Assembly: GCA_024500155.1 (NCBI GenBank)
Contig: CM044874.1
Span: forward strand, 82,896,295 to 82,960,294
DNA length: 64,000 bases
Direction of reading: 5' to 3'
Origin: Chenopodium formosanum
Taxonomy: Eukaryota > Streptophyta > Magnoliopsida > Caryophyllales > Amaranthaceae
The notes beneath the pieces were generated by a model, which had not been told where the DNA came from, did no database searches, and worked only from the letters and a program-made list of their open reading frames with translations. The translations under genes and the position numbers were made by a program. Below, in pieces: positions 46,183 through 57,966 of this stretch (position 1 is its first letter; every line of letters starts with the position of its first letter).

Positions 46183-47179
46183 TAGGTTCATTTTATAATT
46201 TATGAATAAGTGAATAATTGACACATTTTGATCAGTTATATTTATCGATGCGTAAATTACAGAGATTATATGAAATATAACAATATTTTACTTGATTATG
46301 TATCAGTAAAATAATTAGTTAAAGTTAATAAATAAATAGTGTAAAAGTCACACTGTGTTAATAATAATAATAAAAAAATACGGAAGTAGTTTGATTTGAA
46401 TATTCTATGGAATTCTAGGACATGTCATGAAACCGCATGTTTACGACAAGGTAAGCCACATCCACGCAACCAAACACCCAAGCACATAACATTTGATTTT
46501 GATATTAATTATTACTTTGTATTTGTATCGTTTCTGGTTGGTGTTAATCTTAATACTTAATTAATTAGTTAATTAGGTTTAGTGGCCAAGTACTTTGAAC
46601 ACTGACTTAATTTTTTTTGTTTACTACCTGAGCTTAATTTGTCGTGCATGCATACATACATTCATGCTTTATTCGTATACTATTAATTTAACCTTCAAGT
46701 TTAATTGTTTAATTAATAATCTATTATAAATGTTATGCTATGGTACAAAGTATAATATTTTTCATATAATATATCACCAAATAATTGGTACAACCGTACA
46801 AGGGAAGGGGAGAAGTGCTTGAGCAATAATTATAGTAAGATGATCAAAGATGTCCTATTTTATGAAAGTAGAAAAAGGAAAACTTTCTTTCTAATATAAG
46901 CAATATCGAAACCAATAATATGTTGTTCACAACTTTTCACCACCGGCTACTTTTGTTTTCTCCAAATTTTCTATATGTCGTATTCACTTGGTTTATTTGA
47001 TCTTACCGTAATTTATTAGAGGTTACTTAAATACTCTTAAGTTTATTATGTATAGTACTCTGTACAATAAAGATTAGTTCGAGACACAAAGCAACTTATA
47101 CAAACTTAGATAAAAATACAGAGTAACACATTCTGCTCTAGATGTTTTAACTTCTTTGTCAAGTATGTCACACCCAGTC
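46183..47179. other. Intergenic, no gene seen
   Basis: AT-rich without supported features. Confidence 0.4.
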
Positions 47180-47294
47180 CATCAGAGCTTAGTTTCGACT
47201 ATACTCGAATTCAACCAAGGTCGCACATTTAGCTTATATCGATTGAGCTCGAACTCGAGACCCGTTTAAGTGACATCAATCAATCTACTTAGTA
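47180..47294 (-). mobile_element. tRNA-derived SINE-like element, copy 2
   Basis: Minus strand: TTGATGTCACTTAAACGGGT, CTCGAGTTCGAGCTCAA (B-box-like), GTGCGACC, GAATTCGAGTATAGTCGAAA and CTAAGCTCT follow in the same order as in the 9444-9612 copy. Confidence 0.5.
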
Positions 47295-50200
47295 CTTACT
47301 CCGTACCAACTTAAGCCAGAGTGTTTTAACTTACAAGTACGGCTTATTGGCATAAGAGAATATAAATTGACAGATGTGAGATAAGTATATAAAATAAATG
47401 TATTAAGCCAGAGTGTAAAAATGTGAGTGTGACAAATGTTATTAATCATATTTAAATTTAGGCAGGGTGGAAGGGGATTATGTGGTAGTATAAGGAAGTG
47501 ACAAATGGCAAAAGATAAAAAAGAGTAAAAAAGAAATAAGGTAATGAAGTGGTGCACGTCAACGGCAGCGTAGAAGTACTCACTACTCACTTCCCAACCA
47601 ATCACATTTTTCAGATACTTTCTCTCTCCTCTTCTTAGCCTCGTATTTTGTGCTACTCCTCTTTAACCAATCGTATTCTTCCACCTCATCTTTTTTTGTA
47701 CCCTTTAAAATAAAAAATGAAATTATGAAAAAATGACCTTTGCTTTAGTATAATTTGCCCCTATGCTGTGGTTTATGTCAACCCGTTTATGTGGACCCCA
47801 TTATTTAGTTTTATGAGCTGCTGTTTTTCCAGATCAGATTAAACTTGTTGGATCTACTTGCCGTTTTATTTTTAATTTTCCAGCCAAAAAGATTTATTAA
47901 AGTAAATTTGACAAGTGGCTAACTACTTGCTTATTTACTGCGTAATGGATGAACTCATCCTAAAGTTTGAGGGTTCCATTTCCTTCCTACTTGAACCCCT
48001 CTCAATTTTCAATACTAATACTCCCGTCTTGTTCTCCTGAGAAGTGTCAAAAACTAATCTGATATATTCTACATATTCTGAACTAATCTTAAAATAAAGA
48101 TTTTATTTTTATATACGTGAGCACAATTAACAATCTCAGACTCATATTTTATGTAGGCCTGACCAAATTTGACTCGGTGACTCTAATAGTTGATACTTCT
48201 ATTGTCTTCGTCTCAGTATCGCTTTGTTACTCTTAAAGAATTGTAAGTAAATTTGTTTCGTGTAATAGAACATGTTAGATAGGATAACGTTTGACAACGT
48301 GAAAAATATAGTGAACCGGCTCATATGTTACTACAAGCCATCTTTTTGTGTTAAATTCTTGGGGAATTGGACTACTGTTGACTGTTGAGCATTGTGGATG
48401 TGTATGTGGCGTAATGGGTGACAAATTCAAGTAATCTAAGTCACTCAAATGTGATAAGCTTCAATTATGCATGGTTATCACCATTCTGTTCCTAGTTTTG
48501 ATTCCTTGACGCATTTGTAATGCATGCATCTTCAGGTTATAGTGTATATTATGATCTTGTCTTGCTACCTAGTACTACTACTACGTATAGATCATTGGTT
48601 GGGCACTCCAAGTAATTAATAAAAAGCCTTTAACTTTTTCTTTTAAAAAATATGTTAATGGTTATGAACGAATCCGGTCTAAAATTGAATCGGTTACATA
48701 TTTTGACTAAAATTGAATCGGTGACTGAAATTTTTGGCTCTATTTATGTTAGATATCCTTTAATTCTTTAATTTAACTTGTCAAATAAATATAATTCATT
48801 AATTTGTTTATAAAACACGATCAATCCAAACTAAATCTTAAACCATGTACGCCATACATTTATTTTTGCTAGTCCCCACTGGTCTAGTTTAAATGCTTTA
48901 TTAAACTAGTTCAAAATAGACTGTATTGTAAATAAAATACTGAGAGGATATCAATCCGCTCCATTGTGTTAATTATGAAATATTTATTTACTAACGAAAA
49001 AGCATCTTTATTAATGAAAAAGGCATATGGTGTCAAGCTTAAGATCAAGATCCATTTTGTTTTTAAAAAAATATCTTTATTGACTTATCTATAGAGATTA
49101 AAAATGTAAACAAATATTATGAACAATTAGTTTAGCAAAATATTCAAACAAAAAGGACAAAATAGAGGAGTAATGACATGTAGTGTATAACATATCATTC
49201 ACCATAATTTCACGTTTCAAAACTACTCATCCCAAATAGGAATCCTAACCTTATAATTGCGATTTATAATTCAATGTTTTAGAAGATATGCGATCTCTTT
49301 CGTACTTGTAGTAAATCTTTTATATTACAACCCTCAAGATCATATTCTTGTTGCTTCTCAACAAGCAATAACATGATCTAATATTATATTCGAAAATATG
49401 ATTACATGCATTCAATATTTAATAGTACTCGTAGACTTGGTATTAGTATTAAGATTATAATAATCTCATATTGTTAAATAATTATAGTTTTAAATTTTAA
49501 TTGTACGGTATTAATGAGAAACAGAGGATGAACAGAGCAAAGATTTATAATTATGTCACTCAAAATATTCATACAATCTCAAAAAAATTGTATTTGTTTG
49601 CAAACAAAAAAAAAATTGACATAAATATCTTCTAGTAAATCCGAAGTGATTTTGCTAGCTTGGTTGTTGTTCGAGAACCTATCTAACTTTCCTAGAACCA
49701 TCCCCTTTCAACCCACGTGTCCAATTTTATTCAAGAAATGTTAACTAAAGTTTACCAACCAACCAATATTGACTTCCTCTAATTCTCCTTATACTTCCGG
49801 TAAAAACCCTCATCTACATACTCTAGAAACAAATCTAATTAATTAAGTTCATACAATTCCACTACTTAATTATGGAGTATTCCGTAATATCTAATATAAT
49901 CGTTACGTATCTGATGTAGATATCATATGAGATATTAGAGATTAGGAAAAGATACTCTATAAATCCCATAAGATAATATAAGTACTTCATATCATATCAC
50001 ATATACTTAAGTTAAAGATATTTTATTTTTTTAGAAATTAACCAAGAGTAGTGATTTTTACTAGTGACATTTGGCCTATCCAAAAAATTAAGTGATATGT
50101 TTATGGTGACTTTAGGAAACTAATACATTAAATAAAATTTTATCTTATCTAAAATTAACTAACATTTAGAATCTTATCCAGCTAAAACTAGGGTTACATC

Positions 50201-50430
50201 GCTAATGTGATATAGTCGTAGTCCAAGTGTATAGCAGTTATATGACAAGTAGGCAGATGCAACTAATGAAACAACAGTAGAAATACCGAGTCGGTTAATA
50301 ATAAGGGGATTTACGAGTATGATTTTCCTTCTACGTCAACGAAAGTTCTTAACCAACTTTGGTGAGAAATTTCCTTACGTCATATCTTAATAAACTTTCC
50401 TTTTTTTTAATTTCCTTAATTTTCACACCT
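47295..50430. other. Gene-free region and far promoter of the kinase gene
   Basis: CCACGTGTCC (about 49712-49721) is an ABRE/G-box word and TACGTCA occurs at about 50332 and 50377. Such sites bind bZIP factors and suit an ABA-induced MAPKKK. Otherwise AT-rich without genes. Confidence 0.4.
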
Positions 50431-50431
50431 C

Positions 50432-50439
50432 TATATATA
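50432..50439 (+). promoter_or_regulatory. TATA box of the kinase gene
   Basis: TATATATA in CCTCTATATATACCAC, about 30-35 bases before a CT-rich leader. Confidence 0.55.
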
Positions 50440-50576
50440 CCACACGCCTTTCTCTCTCTTTTTGGTCCATGTCAATAATCCACAACTTTCAAGAAAAAAA
50501 AAAAAACAGAGCAAAAAAACAGAGGAAATTTAATCAATTCAAAAATAATATAGGAAAGCTTAAGATCGAAGCTAAA

Positions 50577-52133
50577 ATGGAAGTCGAAAATTCGAAGTGG
50601 GTTCGAGGCAAGATGATCGGAAAGGGAAGCTACGGCTCAGTTAGCGTTGGTTTAAGGGAATCCGACGGCAGTCGTTTCGCGGTGAAATCAGCTTCAAAAC
50701 AATCTCTTCAAAGCTTGGAATGTTTAGAGAACGAGATTAAAATCCTCCGTTCTCTATCCTTGTCTTCTCCGTTTATCGTCGAGTATTACGGAGACGACGA
50801 AACGACGTCGCACAGGAATCTACACTTGGAGTATCTCCCTGAAGGTGACGTGGCAAGAATCGGCGGTGTCGACGTGGAGTTAATCCGATCGTACGCGTGG
50901 TGCTTGGTGAAGGCGTTGAAGGAGGTTCATTCAAAAGGTGTTGTTCATTGTGATATCAAGGGTAGTAACGTTTTAGTGGGGTCCACTCATGGTGTCGTGA
51001 AACTCGCTGATTTTGGCTCGTCAAAATTTGTCAATGATCAAGATCAAAGTTGTAAGATTGTGCCACGTGGAAGTCCGCTCTGGATGGCACCCGAGGCCGT
51101 CCGGGGAGAAGCGCAAGGGTTCGAGTCTGACATATGGTCAATTGGCTGTACTGTGATTGAGATGTTCACCGGAGTGCCAGCGTGGCAAGATAATGGCGCC
51201 CGTACTTTGTTCAAAATCGGGTATTCGAACGAATTACCCGAATATCCGAAGAACATCTCCGAACTCGGAAGGGATTTCTTGGATAAGTGCTTGAATCGCA
51301 ACCCGGAACAACGCTGGAGCTGTGATCAGCTACTCCAACACCCATTTTTAGTCTCTGTAACTGTTTCCAAGGTTACAGAGTCTACTCCTAGAAGTATTCT
51401 TGATTGGAACAATCTTGATTTCTCTGATGATGATGAAGTATCAACACCTTCGTCATCAACACCTTCGTCGCCGTTGTCGTCTTGGTGTGATGGATTATTC
51501 GAAGGGGTATCATCGGCGAGGGATAGGGTGGGTAAATTAGCGAGCACGATGAGGGTAAATTGGGAAAGTGACGGTTGGGAGGAGGTAAGATGTTTAAGGA
51601 GCAAGAAAGAAGAGGAGGTTTCGGAAGGGACAAGTTCGGAATATTCTGATTTTGAAGGGGCAAATTGGACAATTCCAACGTGGGTAAATTTAAGTTCAAG
51701 TAGTTCTAATGATGATAATGATGAGAAAATTAGTAGTGTTAGCGGTGCGGACGGCGGCGGTGGACGGTGCGGTCACGGTGATTCATGTGGTGGTGGGGAT
51801 ATGTTTGAGAATATTAATATTCATGAAAGAGTAGAAATATTGTTATTTTTAAAGTCACTATTATTTTTATTAGTTGTATTGTATTCTTTTACAAGAAATA
51901 ATAAAATTATGAGTAAATATGATTACTTGTTTGTTATTTTTATTTTCTTGTCAAGTTGGAATAATGGCCCAAGTAGTAGTAATATTTTTTGTTATAATTT
52001 TAACATGGTTTACTTTGAATGCTTAAATGAGTTTACTAATCAAAAAGTCAATACCAAGTCAAAGTCTATCATATTGGTGTGCTGCATATTGCCTCATTTG
52101 GATAATTCCTACCTTCTATTTACAACGTGTTGA
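50577..52133 (+). CDS. MAPKKK17/18-like protein kinase, intronless
   Basis: MEKK-type Ser/Thr kinase; Arabidopsis MAPKKK17 and 18 act upstream of MKK3 in ABA signalling. Start chosen at 50577 (MEVENSKWVRGKMIGKGSYG); an upstream in-frame ATG at 50469 would add 36 Lys/Asn-rich residues with no family match. Kinase domain about residues 8-256: GKGSYGSV loop, FAVKSASK (ATP-binding Lys), ENEIKIL (helix C Glu), HCDIKGSNVLV (catalytic loop), DFGSSK, GSPLWMAPEAVRG, ESDIWSIGCTVIEM and NPEQRWSCDQLLQHPFL. All catalytic residues are present. The tail has acidic and Ser-rich runs, then a hydrophobic stretch near residues 421-440 (LLFLKSLLFLLVVLYSF) and about 80 more residues coded by AT-rich DNA. The total of 518 residues exceeds the 340-430 usual for the group, so the original stop may have been lost. 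Lack of introns is normal for this clade. Confidence 0.9.
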   Translation: MEVENSKWVRGKMIGKGSYGSVSVGLRESDGSRFAVKSASKQSLQSLECLENEIKILRSLSLSSPFIVEYYGDDETTSHRNLHLEYLPEGDVARIGGVDVELIRSYAWCLVKALKEVHSKGVVHCDIKGSNVLVGSTHGVVKLADFGSSKFVNDQDQSCKIVPRGSPLWMAPEAVRGEAQGFESDIWSIGCTVIEMFTGVPAWQDNGARTLFKIGYSNELPEYPKNISELGRDFLDKCLNRNPEQRWSCDQLLQHPFLVSVTVSKVTESTPRSILDWNNLDFSDDDEVSTPSSSTPSSPLSSWCDGLFEGVSSARDRVGKLASTMRVNWESDGWEEVRCLRSKKEEEVSEGTSSEYSDFEGANWTIPTWVNLSSSSSNDDNDEKISSVSGADGGGGRCGHGDSCGGGDMFENINIHERVEILLFLKSLLFLLVVLYSFTRNNKIMSKYDYLFVIFIFLSSWNNGPSSSNIFCYNFNMVYFECLNEFTNQKVNTKSKSIILVCCILPHLDNSYLLFTTC

Positions 52134-53421
52134 TTTTCTTTATTGAAGAGAAAAAAAAAGACTTATGTGTTAATTTAACTAGTCAACTCAAAGCAATATA
52201 ATTAGAATTCAACAAACTCTTGTTGTACGGAATGTTAACGACATATTAAAATCACGTAGTCTGATTATTGATACTCATCTTAAAGGATTACTTTGTTCGG
52301 GTATTTAATATATATATTGATGAGCTGAAAATTACCCATTTTATATTAATGACCTGAAATATATGTATGGCAAAGATTTATCAACTTTGATTGAGAAATA
52401 AGGAACCATGGGGGTAATAAGTTTCATGATTTGATTAGTATGTGTAAATTTGAAATTAAGTGATGATTAGAGAAGTTCAAACCCAATAACTTCTCATGAC
52501 ACGACACATTAGTTGAGTTAGTTCATTGCCTTAAAAAAGTAAAGGGTAAGTTTTAAGTTGGCAATAATATAAATTTTAAAAAGATAACAGTTATTTGATT
52601 AAGATGGCATCAATTAGGTGTGCATGTATAAGATGTGGGTTGCTACTAATATGGATATTAGGTATGCTACTACTCTAAAAGAAGCCAAGTAATATTATAA
52701 GTACTATTTATTTATCTTTTATTAAAATGGAATTATGAAAATGAATGGTACAACGAACCTACCTAAGCCAAGTCAAACAACAATGGACTTGACCAAGTTG
52801 GATATTTATCTAGTTGCCCAAATTGCATGTAATCAAATACTTGGTACTAGGTTAATTAGGAATATTTTTAAGTGACAAATAAAGCAACGAGTAGCCATTT
52901 ATGACCATTAATTAAGATAAGCTTAAGAGAAAGTTGGAAAAAAACAATTTTGTAGAATTAAGGCCAAGGGAGTAAGCTATGTACATATAGTATCCTATCG
53001 ACTTATTTGTCCTTATTTAACTTTAACTTTTTTTTTTATTTTTTATTTTTCTGATTTATTGTGCATGCACTAATCATTCCCAATTGCGTCGATTTAAAAA
53101 GTTATTCTTCTATATTTTACTATACTGTATATTAAGATGAAACGAATATCAGCTAAGTCATACACTATATGATGTTTTGATGCGATATTTACGATTTTGA
53201 TTTATGGTCAAAACTCTATAAATTTTAGGTTAAAATAAAGTCAGACAAGTTAATTATTCTGAAACGGATAAAGTATTTAAGTAAGGATCAAGTATATTAT
53301 ACTATAATCTTTTATACTCCGTATTATTTATATTTTTGAGGCAACAAGTTTATCAATCTTTCTTGAAATTATGCGGTTGACAAATAATAAAATAAGTAAT
53401 TTACATAAAATAAGTGGATAA

Positions 53422-53455
<34 letters not shown>

Positions 53456-55771
53456 CTTTAGGAGCGAAGTAAAGGCGTTGGGCTATTGGGAAGAACGAGA
53501 AGGTCCGAGGCAAAGACGGCAAGTGCACAGGCAAAGAGCACAAGTAGGCATGAAAAAGACGGGTTCAATAAACAACCACACAATAAGAAATTGGTATGAT
53601 ATGATCTGACTTGGATTTTATCTCTTTATTATTTACATAAACTTTGAATTCTATTCAATTTTATCTCAATGTTATGGCTAATCACGTGTAGTGTAGTGTA
53701 GTGTAGTCAAGTGTAGATAATAGTTACGATATACTCGGTTGTCTTACAGTTAAATATGGTTCATCAACAGCTAGCCACTTTTAATATATGGAAGTTTTTG
53801 CTTCATATATTTCACATGCTTTTGGTTCCCTTCTAATTCCTTATCTCACATGCTTTGCTTTCTTACTATCTTTTGTCAAATCCAACTCGGTTCTTTCCTT
53901 TTTTTTGTTACCTTTAAAGAATTAATAATGACAAGTTTTTTTGTTTTTTACATTTATGTTTTGTTCTTTCTTACCGATTTTTACTTGATTGCAGCCACTA
54001 CACAGAAGGATATTGAAATCTTATATGATTAATATGAGTGAGATTGAGTAACACAGGTTAGAATATAAAAGGAATTGTAAACTATTATTTGAATTCGGAA
54101 ACCAATTCAATGTTTAAACTTGGTAAGTGGGCTAAAAATTGAGCCAAGGGCTAATTTATTTTAGATTGATAATTGGGTCGAGTCAATGTAATCGAGTAAA
54201 AGAATTATTGTTGATAGACCGTGGATTATAACATATCAAAGAGGTCCAATATGATGTTAGTGCGTATCATTTTAGATCAAATAGTTAAATAAAAAGTCGA
54301 TCACATAATATGTTACGAATGAACTTATTAAGGATTAGTATACTAGTAGAGACAACGAACCCGGACAATCTTTGACATGCCTTAAAGTGGGTATGTTTTT
54401 CCAATTGGGGTCTCAACAATTCCATCACAACCCTCAGTGATGAACAATATAGTTTGAAGAAACAAAGGATTATTGCTTGATTTGGATGGTTGCTTCTTTG
54501 TTGGGATATAGTCAAGAAACAAAGAAACACTTGGTTGGTCGTATCTTCGGCTGGTTTCCTAAGCATACACATATTCTTATCCTATCTCCTAATCCATACT
54601 AATTCTTTGTATATATATCTCCTTAATTACTTATGCAAATTGCAACTTAGGTTATAAATATATTCCATTCATATCAAAAACTTTACCCAATTGCGTCTTT
54701 ATATTGATGTGCATTGTTTCATTAAGAAGATATTTGTTTTAGGCGGGTATAAAGGTTCTTGTAAAAGTAATTTACATCATGGTGGTTGATCTGTTGGATT
54801 ATAACTTATAAAGCTAGTGAAAACATAAAAGTTAGATTAGAAAAGTGGTTAGTCCTAGTACTCTAGCAGTAGTTTGAATACTTTATTTTTATGTAATGAG
54901 GATTAATTTTATAATTAGCTTTTAACTTTGTCATGTTGTCTAGAATAATAGATCCCTATATGCATGAGAATATGCCATATTTGATCTATTTAGAGTTGAA
55001 ATTATCTAGATCAACTTGATTGGCTATTGTTCACATAAATGATAAACAACTTGTATTCATATGTGCAATCTTCTTGGGGTGATAACAAATAGTCATGTGA
55101 TTGAATTTGATAATATCATTTCCCTTTGCGACCTTACTGTTTCTACTAATTATTTCAATAAATAAATAATTAAATAAATATTACGACCATTAGTAAGAAA
55201 CATTTCGATCAATTTAACCCGAGTTTATATATTGTATGTGTATACATGTCGGTACTTTTTCAAGGTGGATAAGCCGGTGTCATTTATATCCTTTTATGCA
55301 TTGAGAAGTTGTATCAAAATTCTTTTTCAGATAGGTTATACTTTTTATGATAGTCATGTTGGACGAAATTGATTACACAATGTTTAGGACTACTATATAT
55401 AGTTGACCAGCTAGACTACATGAAATCCACTCGCAAGGATCGAGAATAGTTTAGAACTACGTACTATAGTCCTATAGTGACCAATGTATTGTGTATTATG
55501 ACTGAGAATATCATAAACACTTTGATATACTTAACAATTAACTCTGAGCATTTGTCAAATAAGAGATTCATCACATATAAAAGGAAGCCAATAGAGCCGC
55601 AAGTTGGATAGCAAATGTAGCATATTGATCGTTGTAGTAGCTTGTAACTGCTCTCGATTCTTACTAGTACGAGTATGTCGTTAGGTGTAACCCCTTGAGG
55701 AGAACGTTCAATGTATACTCTTCTTACCTCTATTAATTTTTTTCAAAAAAATACTCATTTCTATAGTTCTG
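52134..55771. other. Intergenic, no gene seen
   Basis: Poly(A) of about 29 at 53425-53453 and a GTGTA pentamer run at 53684-53705. The 95-residue minus frame at 54285-54572 has no recognisable domain. Confidence 0.45.
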
Positions 55772-55823
55772 AGCTCAAATATGTTGTTTCCTTGAAAACA
55801 AAAGAAGAAGCTCAAATATGTTG
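55772..55823 (+). mobile_element. Short insertion with perfect 15-bp duplication
   Basis: AGCTCAAATATGTTG at 55772-55786 and 55809-55823 flanks 22 bases (TTTCCTTGAAAACAAAAGAA...). A-rich but without a clean poly(A) run. Confidence 0.55.
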
Positions 55824-56050
55824 GGCCGCATGGAATGTGATGGATTTGGAGACTTGGTGTGTTTGTATTAAAGCATTTTGAGCTAATTTTCTTTTTAATT
55901 TAATGGGCCTGTGTAGCAAAACATGGATTATACAACTCACAAATTGATATGGGCCTTTTTCCAATGGACAGCAAGAAAGCAATGCTTTTTAGCTGTTGGC
56001 AGCTTGGCAGAAGGAAGGCAGAATTTATAAGCTAGACCCATTAACATACA

Positions 56051-56092
56051 ACAAATAAAATGTCCCGTCAAAAAAAAAAAACAAATAAAATG
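56051..56092 (+). mobile_element. Ultra-short poly(A) insertion, 12-bp duplication
   Basis: ACAAATAAAATG at 56051-56062 and 56081-56092 flanks TCCCGTC plus A(11), the same head as at 8910 and 39587. Confidence 0.75.
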
Positions 56093-56861
56093 AACATATT
56101 GTTGCAACATGATGAAAAAAAATATATCTTCATGTTCTCACTAATCCATTTGATGAACTACTTGAAGTATATAATATATTAGTATTGTTCATCGAAATAT
56201 TCTAATACGAAGTACTATGTTAATGTATACATTTAGATAATATTCGAAATACTATTTTCGTTTTAAATCAAATGTCCCGTTTTGATTTTTTGCATATTCA
56301 CACACCATTTTGACCTCTGTTTGTGCTTTTAAGTTTTTATAGTCGTACATAATAATGTTGATAATTATTCTAATCGTCTCAATACATACTTTTCATATAT
56401 TAACTTTATATTCTTAAAGATAGTTAAATACTAAGTATATCATTAGTCAAAGTTTCACAAATGTGCCGATTAAAGTGGGGTATTTATTCCGAAGCAATGG
56501 ACTATAATATGTGTTTTTCTTAATATAAGATACCGTGATTAATGTTATTCAACTTAAAAATTTGATTTTAGGAAGTTTAAATTTGGTCATTAAACTTTCA
56601 AAATGTAATTTGTAACTTATATATGTTGTGCGATCTAGATAAAGTTTGTATTAAAAAAAAGGTGAGATTTAACCTTGCTTAATTTTTGTCGAATATAGGA
56701 AGACCTTTCAATTTCTATGAGCATTATTTCATTTCCAACAAATATTACTCTAAAATTACACTATTTAAATTTTGTTAAGACATAGAGATCAAACACTCCC
56801 TTCTCTTACAAAAACTGCATTACATAAAACGTCAAAGTAATCACAGTATAATAACCAATCT

Positions 56862-57020
56862 AAGCTTGGTTTAGTGGGATTGGAAGATTGTCACCTTCTA
56901 ACCTTGAGGTTGGGGTTTTAATCCCCACTAGAGACACTTTGAGGGTGAGGATCCGTTACCCTTCCTCCTCACTCTTAAAGTGTTTGACCCGCAAATATCG
57001 GACCAATAAAAAAATAATAA
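56862..57020 (+). mobile_element. tRNA-derived SINE, second family
   Basis: A-box-like TTTAGTGGGATTGG (56870-56883) and B-box-like GGTTTTAATCC (56914-56924), about 30 bases apart, followed by a GAGGGTGAGG...CCTTCCTCCTCACTC body and a short A-rich end (CAATAAAAAAATAATAA). Layout is that of a plant tRNA-derived SINE. Confidence 0.55.
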
Positions 57021-57174
57021 GGGTATTCAAACGACAAATATTGCAAATAAAGGTGTAAAAATTGTTTTTTATTTTTTAAATAAAAAGAGAAGAAAAGGAA
57101 AAAAAAAAAAAAAAACATGTTTACAAAATCCTCTCTCAGTACATCTGAAAAAAGAATCCTAAACCAAAGTTATT

Positions 57175-57227
57175 ACAAGAATAATATCCGTATCTTTTTT
57201 TGACGAAACAAGAATAATATCCATATC
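57175..57227 (-). mobile_element. Ultra-short insertion, antisense, 20-bp duplication
   Basis: ACAAGAATAATATCCGTATC (57175-57194) and the same with one change (57208-57227) flank T(7)GACGAA, which in antisense is TTCGTC plus A(7): the CGTC head again. Confidence 0.75.
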
Positions 57228-57345
57228 ATTGCTTACTAAATGACCTACGCTTGCTATCTAATCTGCTGTTGTGTTCGCTTCTTGATAGATATGGTAAACG
57301 CTCAAATTATACATATCCAATAATATCCGTACGAGGCACACATTA
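57178..57345 (-). pseudogene. LINE RNase H-like remnant
   Basis: Minus strand reads VCLVRILLDMYNLSVYHIYQ then EANTTAD, a stop, and IASVGHLVSNDMDIIL. The H-x-Y-x-EAN-x-x-AD-x-x-A pattern is the end of the RNase H domain that closes many plant non-LTR retrotransposons. One internal stop and no upstream domains: a short dead fragment. It is itself hit by a poly(T) micro-insertion. Confidence 0.5.
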
Positions 57346-57418
57346 GATATACTACCATTATAGAGTATAGTCGCGCATGGTATAAATTTCATATCATACT
57401 AATAATGAAGTTAAGTAT

Positions 57419-57881
57419 TGTTTGGGTCCAATTTATCTAATTGGGCCTAATCATGTATTTGGGTCCAATTATCTTATTGGGCCTGGTCACTAAACGACTT
57501 CATATTCCAAGGTCAAGGCCCGAGCCTCCAATCAAGCCAAGTCAACCAAGAGTCCTTTGGTCCGAATTGCCATGGTCAGCCCATGACTATGTAAAGGCCC
57601 AATTACTCTCCTCTCATCATGAGCAAAGGTATAAAAGCCTTCAATTCATTCATTCAAACAACACAACAAAGGCTCAAGCAATTAATTCTCTTGCATAGCT
57701 TTCTCTCTCTAGACACTGTTTGACTTCGGCATCGGAGGGGTCTTCCTCGGATCCACCCCCGAGGCCAGTTTACGTGTTTTAGTTGTGCAGGAAACCTTCG
57801 GCCCAACATCTATTGGACCGGACCAGTCTTCATCCACTTCATTGGACCTTCGGCAAGGTCCCATTGTTTTCACCCGAAACA
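57419..57881 (+). repeat. 5' LTR
   Basis: Starts TGTTTGGGTCC and ends CCGAAACA (TG...CA), 463 bp. TATAAAAG at 57630-57637 is a likely LTR promoter; a CT-rich leader follows. Confidence 0.8.
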
Positions 57882-57884
57882 ATT

Positions 57885-57903
57885 TGGCGCCGTCTGTGGG
57901 GAA
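57885..57903 (+). other. tRNA primer binding site
   Basis: TGGCGCCGTCTGTGGGGAA lies three bases after the LTR end. TGG start fits the CCA end of a tRNA; I do not assign the tRNA. Confidence 0.65.
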
Positions 57904-57966
57904 GACTTTCAAAAATCTTTAAGCCAAATCTCTAATCAAAATCATCTTGCAATCATCTTAGTAGCA

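Noticed and set aside
50469..50576. Upstream in-frame start for the kinase
   Set aside because: Adds only Lys/Asn-rich residues coded by A-rich leader DNA; family proteins start close to the Gly loop as at 50577.
54285..54572. 95-residue minus-strand frame
   Set aside because: No recognisable domain, no splice partners; treated as chance.
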